From assembly GCA_047967505.1 (NCBI GenBank), contig CM106540.1: 64,000 nt of DNA. One strand, 5' to 3'. Origin of the DNA: Dipteris shenzhenensis. Lineage: Eukaryota > Polypodiophyta > Polypodiopsida > Gleicheniales. The stretch's first letter is position 1, and every line of letters starts with the position of its first letter. Below the pieces are notes generated by a model that saw only the letters and a list, made by a program, of their open reading frames with translations, did no database searches and was not told the DNA's origin. The translations under genes and the position numbers were made by a program. Of the stretch, positions 59,449-64,000 are shown piece after piece.

Positions 59449-60535
59449 TTTTTTTTTTTTTGGGTGAAAATTTTGTTGATTTATATTACAGAATCACAAT
59501 CCCAAAAATGGGATGTGAGAAAATACATCACGAGAAGATCTCAATATATGACAGATACCCAGCATAGTCTATGTACTTAGTTTGCAAGCAATCATAGAAA
59601 GATTGCTGCAGAGAGTGCTTAAAGAAAGAGAAGTGAAAAAGTAGGATCACCAAAGACTATGATTTCTGTCCTTCCATAGAGTCCAGAGTGCCCAGTAATG
59701 AATCCAAGTGAAAAATAAATCAAAATCCTGTCTGGGTTGGGTGGGTGTATCCCAAAGAGCCAGAAGAACTTTCCAAAGGTAGTATTTGGAAATCAAATTC
59801 GCAAATGCTGCCCAAGGAAACTAAAAAAACCACTAGTATGGGAGCAATGCCAAAGAAGCATGCATTACCGCTTCATGTGGCAAAACTATTACTGGAATGC
59901 TCAGCCCGTTCTGGCATTGGAGCTTAAGGTTCCTCTTCAGGACTGGACTCTTTCTTCACCGGGGTCATCTTGTCATCCTTTGAGGCTGTCACATATTATT
60001 GCCTCTTCTTTATATAAAGGGCTTTTGCCTCCACCATGGGTTTCTCACAAGGAGAATAAGCTTTGGCAAATGAATCACACTACAAAGTGGTGGCGGAAAA
60101 GATTGAGACAGATTTGAAGCTCAAAAATTCAACTCCGACAACAGGACTTCTTGTGGAGAGCTTTGTTGGGAGTTCTTTCATCTGGGCAACTTTTAGCACG
60201 CAGGGATATTGCTCCATCCATTTGTCGCACAACGCAGTGTCCAAGCTTCAGAAGTGTCCCCCGACAAGATGCATGCAGCTTTGCTGCCATAATACAACCA
60301 AAAGATGATATGCTGCAATTTCTGACCAAAGCCCAAAGCTTGCATGGTCTGAGCTATAAAATCCTATTGGATGGTGTCAAAAGCCTTTGCAATATCTACT
60401 TACAACAAGAGAACATACTGTTCAATATATTTGGCATACTCAATCCCAATATACTGGGCATTTGCAATATTGTCATTTATGTGCCTACGAGGAATAAAAC
60501 CATACTATGCCGGATGAAGGCTCAAGCGCCGAACG
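59449..60535 (-). mobile_element. LINE-B copy X with internal inversion
   Basis: The 3' end (59449 to about 59840) is on the minus strand and ends in poly(A) at 59461-59449. It matches the copy E 3' end (GTAGGATCACCAAAGACT). From about 59850 to 60300 the LINE reads on the plus strand (LQDWTLSSPGSSCHPLRLSH, LLPPPWVSHKEN, TKWWRKRLRQI, LLARRDIAPSIC). From 60520 to 60300 the RT is again on the minus strand (YGFIPRRHINDNIANA, VDIAKAFDTIQ*DFIAQTM). Thus the middle is flipped, as in copy D. RT has several stops. Confidence 0.82.
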
Positions 60536-60840
60536 CAACGGGCTAGACGCAGGAGAGAAGATCGAGAGGCACCCGCGGAGGAGCAATTGTAGGAGCCCTT
60601 GGTTGGAGACCCCTCTGTCCTAGCGGCCATTCCACAAGTGTGCTGAGATGTTCGAAGTGGATGTCTCCTTCATGTTGCAGTGGGCATGGAAGATTGGCAT
60701 TGAGCCAGTGTCCACCCTGGTACGCCGACGCACGGACACGAACTACTCACCCTCCAAACCCCCCTCAAAGTCACAAAAGGCAGCTTTTTTGAAACATGCA
60801 CCCACTCACAGGAGAGCCTTGTTTCCTGCTACCCCGTTCT

Positions 60841-63800
60841 CATGAGTTGGACCATAGTTAGTTGGAACGTGCATGGGCTCCACGATCGTGCACGTAGTGA
60901 GCCGCAGTACCTGATCCTTTGGCAGGAGTTGCAGAGGGCAGTGGTAGGGCGACCAATGGACTTCCTTTTGATACAGGAGCACATGTTTTCAGCATTAGAC
61001 ATCTGACGATGCCATCACCTTCTTTTGGGGAGAGGCCCGGAGGTGTGGTCTCCTGCCATAGGACAAAGCAGAGGGGTTTGTATCTCGGTATCCAAGGCGG
61101 TGGTCCCAACTATCTATGACCAAGGTGAGCTCAGGGCGGGCATTTTGGAAGGGAGTCAGGATGGGAGAGTCCGTCCGGGCTTTTGGAGGAGGCTGACAGA
61201 GTGTCTTCCATATGTCGGCTCCTGGAACGTTGCAAGAGACTTCAACAATCTGGAGTTTGGGGAGGACAAGCCCTTTTCTGAGATGCCAGCAACAGAGCGG
61301 AGCACATGGGAGCAATTCATCTTCACGATCAGTGATAGAGACCTGTGGAGAGAGCCAAAGCTCCTTCTCTTCTCATTTGGCTAGAGGTGACATGATGAGA
61401 GGTTGGATCGCTTCTAAGTTGGGGACTGGGCACTCCGCAGAGGTGGCTCTATAGGGATCCTAGCAAGCAACGATGTCAGACTACTCTCCAGCAGTATTAT
61501 ACCTACAGCAGCCCTGTTGTGGGCTTCCCCAAAAGGAGGTATGCATTCCAAAGGACCTATTAGGTAGGTCCTTTGGAATGCGGACCCCTCTCTCCAGCAG
61601 CACCACGATGTCAAACCACTCTCCAGTAGTATTATAACTACATCAGCCATGTTGTGGGCTTCCCCAAAAGGGGGTCCGCATTCCAGAAGACCTACTACAA
61701 AATGAGGAGATTCATCTAGGTATTGCAGAGATTTAGCAGCAGCCAGAGTCAATACCTTGCAAGAGCTGGGCTTCGTGGGTGGCAGATGCGATTCAAAGGA
61801 GTAGTGAGGAGTTGCAGCCTCAAGCCCTTAGATGGAGGAGGGATCTTCAGGAGCTCAAGCGTGGAATGCGACAAGACCTCGCTTCCATAGAGAGGCTCAG
61901 GGAATAGGACCAAGGATCCTAGTGGCTTAGGGATAGGTATGAGAGTGCGCATCTTGAGCTCCAGAACACAGAGATTTGGCGGGTTGAGTTTTCCTACCAA
62001 TCCACCCAGGCCTGTTGGGTTCAACAGGACTAGACCTCGATCGGCAGGGCACGCAGCTACAGCGATTACAGGATCCGCGAGGCATCTTGCACACTGATCC
62101 ACATGAGATTTTAGAGCTGACCACCGATTTCTACAGCCAGCTCTTTCAGGCAGAGAGGGTGACTCCAACTTGCCTTGTGGTCCGAGAGGTAGTCTGGGAC
62201 CATGTTCCGCCAGTAGTCTCGTAGGAGTTGTGAGCATAGCCTCCTGGACAACATTTTCATGTTCAGGGAGGCTGTGGATTGGGCCATGGAGGAGTCACAG
62301 CCTTTGGCCATCCTTCTCTTGGATTTTGCGAGGGCTTACGACAGGGTGGAGTGGTCTTTCCTAAAGGGCACTATGCAGAGATTGGGTTTCTCGGACAAAT
62401 AGATTTCTTCGTGCTATATATAGGGAGCTCTAGTCGAATGCTTATCCGTGGACATGTGGATGAGGCCTTTTCTCTCTCTCACTCGCTCCGCCAGGGCTGC
62501 CCCCTAGCTCCCTATCTTTTCATTTTTGTGGTGGAGGCATTGGGCTACGTCTTGAGATCGTGGGTGGCGGGCCTCACAGGGTTGAGGCTCCCAATCGGAT
62601 AGAAGAAGCTGTTAGATTCCGAGTTTGCAGACACAGCCTTATATGTAGAGGGCACCGTGGTGAGCTTGGAGAGAGTTCCGGGAGCCTTCACTATTTATTG
62701 TGAGGCCTCGGGGACACGGATCAATTGGACAAAATCCATCGGTTTCTTCACAAGCTTTGAGAAATGCCTTTGGCTTGCACTGGATACCACGGGGCCAGAC
62801 CGGTGCCAAGTGGGTATTGATATTACAACAGAGCAGCAAATCACCCTCGTTCTTGATAGTATTCGGCGCAAGCTTCTCTATTGGAGATCGGCCAAACTCT
62901 CCCTAGGAGGCTGTGCCTTAGTAGGAAACCAAGTCCTTCTTACCACGGCCTGGTACATTGCCTCTTGTTGGCGCTTTCACAGAGGGTGCATTGGATAGCT
63001 CTGACATCTGGTTCGGAATTCCTTTGGACGGCACGAGGAACACCAAAGCCCGGGTCACTTGGCAGATGGGGATCGTGCCGTAGACATTGGGAGGCTTGGC
63101 TAACATTGATCCGGAGATGCAGAGTAGAGCCCTCTTGGGCAAGTTGGTTGTGTGCGGCCTCACCCCTGGTGCAGAGCCCTAAAAGCTCCTTTTACAGCAA
63201 GGGCTTCTCAAGAACACCCCATGCAGTAGAGGATAGTGGCATCACTCACATAGATGGATTTTCTTAGAGGTCTTCCTTACGGGGAAGGGTTCCCCCATGA
63301 TGATGAGCCTCCATAGGGTCTGGCAAAGATTAACATGAGACCTCATTTGTGCTCAGCCCTGTTACAGAGAGGAGTTCGAGCGTCAGCCCCTCACTTGGCA
63401 CTCGGAGATCAGGGATGAGGATGGACGCATGCTCGCGGACAGCGTACTCACATTGGATGGGCACAGTGGGACAATGGCCCGGCTTGCTCCTTTGGCAGAT
63501 GGAGTAGATTACCCATGGAGAAGCACATATGCGAGGGGCGATGCAGCGGATGAGGGAGATTGACTTCGCCATCTCTGAGTCTTGGTGGGAGGGACTCCAT
63601 ATCCACTCTGGGCATTGCACATTGGCAACCACAATTTCACTTTTTCTACATAAAATGATCAGATTGGTGGGAAGATTGGGCACATTAATCCCCCCAGCAT
63701 CCCAGAGCAAGATGCCCCCAGATGGCGCCTCTGGCTTTGGAAAGGTAGACCCCTGAGGGATGTCCAGTGGGATCCGGGAGAGTGGTTTTGGCTTTCCAGG

Positions 63801-63980
63801 ATCGGCCTCACCAAGCAAGTGGACAAGGTGCCCTTTTTTTCCTATACCACTCGGATTCACAGGAGGCTTCAGATGGACTCTTCAACATGGACCCTTCGAG
63901 GGGTTGGGTTGTTGGGTGTTGGAAGCAATGGAAGCTCAAAAATGGAAGCACAATGGAGAAAAACGAGATGTTGTGATAGA
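60841..63980 (+). pseudogene. LINE-A copy 4 ORF2, decayed endonuclease and RT
   Basis: Endonuclease: MSWTIVSWNVHGLHDRA, DFLLIQEHMFS, GSWNVARDFNNLEFGE (GGDFN changed), FTISDRDLW, and after a shift RLDRF*VGDWALRRGG. RT (62230-62990): LLDNIFMFREAVDWAMEE, AILLLDFARAYDRVEWSFL, LRQGCPLAPYLFIFVVEALG, then SEFADTALYVEG where YADD is expected (second Asp lost), GTRINWTKSIGF, and KLLYWRSAKLSLGGCALVGN. The RT is therefore catalytically dead. The tail reaches the DPGEW block before the window ends. Confidence 0.8.
61472..61710. repeat. 135 bp tandem duplication with a perfect 17 bp hairpin
   Basis: Units start at 61472 and 61607 (GATGTCA, then CTCTCCAG(C/T)AGTATTATA and GTTGTGGGCTTCCCCAAAAG). The first unit ends with GCATTCCAAAGGACCTA (61543-61559), a 5 base loop and its exact reverse complement (61565-61581). 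The duplication lies in LINE-A copy 4 between endonuclease and RT. Confidence 0.85.
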
Positions 63981-64000
63981 TTTCTGCAAAACTGAAGTGT

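Larger units (their letters stand above)
60590..64000 (+). mobile_element. LINE-A copy 4, ORF1 end to ORF2 C-terminus, runs off the window
   Basis: ORF2 begins at about 60841. RT and C-terminal signatures are those of LINE-A, including RPLRDVQWDPGEWFW and VPFFSYTTRIHRRLQ at 63748-63865. The copy is very decayed: many stops, frameshifts and a local tandem duplication between endonuclease and RT. It starts near where copy X ends (60535-60590). The window ends within its ORF2 C-terminal region. Confidence 0.8.

Noticed and set aside
45972-64000. Search for the N-terminal FAM91 exons within the window
   Set aside because: No minus-strand match to the expected WWGVC, PYDSIPNF or CSWENLP-type blocks was found by eye. 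They are presumably to the right of the window, though a short divergent exon could have been missed.

Overview
The window is nuclear DNA from a streptophyte with very long, transposon-filled introns. A fern is my best guess and a gymnosperm is possible; nothing in the sequence fixes the species. The one host gene I recognise is a plant FAM91 (FAM91A1-like) gene on the minus strand. Five of its exons lie at 45971-45818, 41625-41565, 41428-41061, 21246-19608 and 4390-4141. They join in one open frame of 823 codons plus a stop, with GT..AG at every junction. Only the N-terminal ~185 residues are missing, and their exons must lie beyond position 64000. The introns inside the window are about 4.2 kb, 136 bp, 19.8 kb and 15.2 kb, and a further intron of at least 18 kb runs off the right end.

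Almost everything else is mobile-element debris. Positions 1-1507 hold the 3' end of a LINE (called LINE-A here) with its poly(A), lying downstream of the FAM91 stop codon. The last FAM91 intron (4391-19607) holds a nearly perfect foldback 76 bp from the final exon. It also holds a Penelope-like element whose GIY-YIG endonuclease is N-terminal to the reverse transcriptase (5489-8371), a copia scrap, and a three-level nest: a hAT fragment inside a Ty3/gypsy element (10084-16803) inside a minus-strand LINE-A (9740-18950). The 19.8 kb intron (21247-41060) holds a LINE-A with its 5' leader (23450-28107). This is fused tail to tail with a truncated gypsy element (28108-34160), which itself sits in an older gypsy integrase (34161-36316). 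LTR and LINE scraps follow.

The right part (47871-60550) is an array of a second LINE family (LINE-B), all on the minus strand. Each copy starts at one (CA/TG)n tract and ends in poly(A) against the next, so five copies abut with only the dinucleotide repeat between them. Two copies carry internal inversions, and one is an ORF1-only derivative. From 60590 to the end is a decayed plus-strand LINE-A.

The elements are mostly inactivated by stops, frameshifts and deletions. The FAM91 exons are untouched, which suggests selection on the gene but little constraint on intron length. The most unusual items are the GIY-YIG-first Penelope element, the dinucleotide-anchored LINE-B array, the shared ~0.6 kb polypyrimidine leaders of two LINE-A copies, the FAM91 foldback and the inversion-rearranged gypsy.
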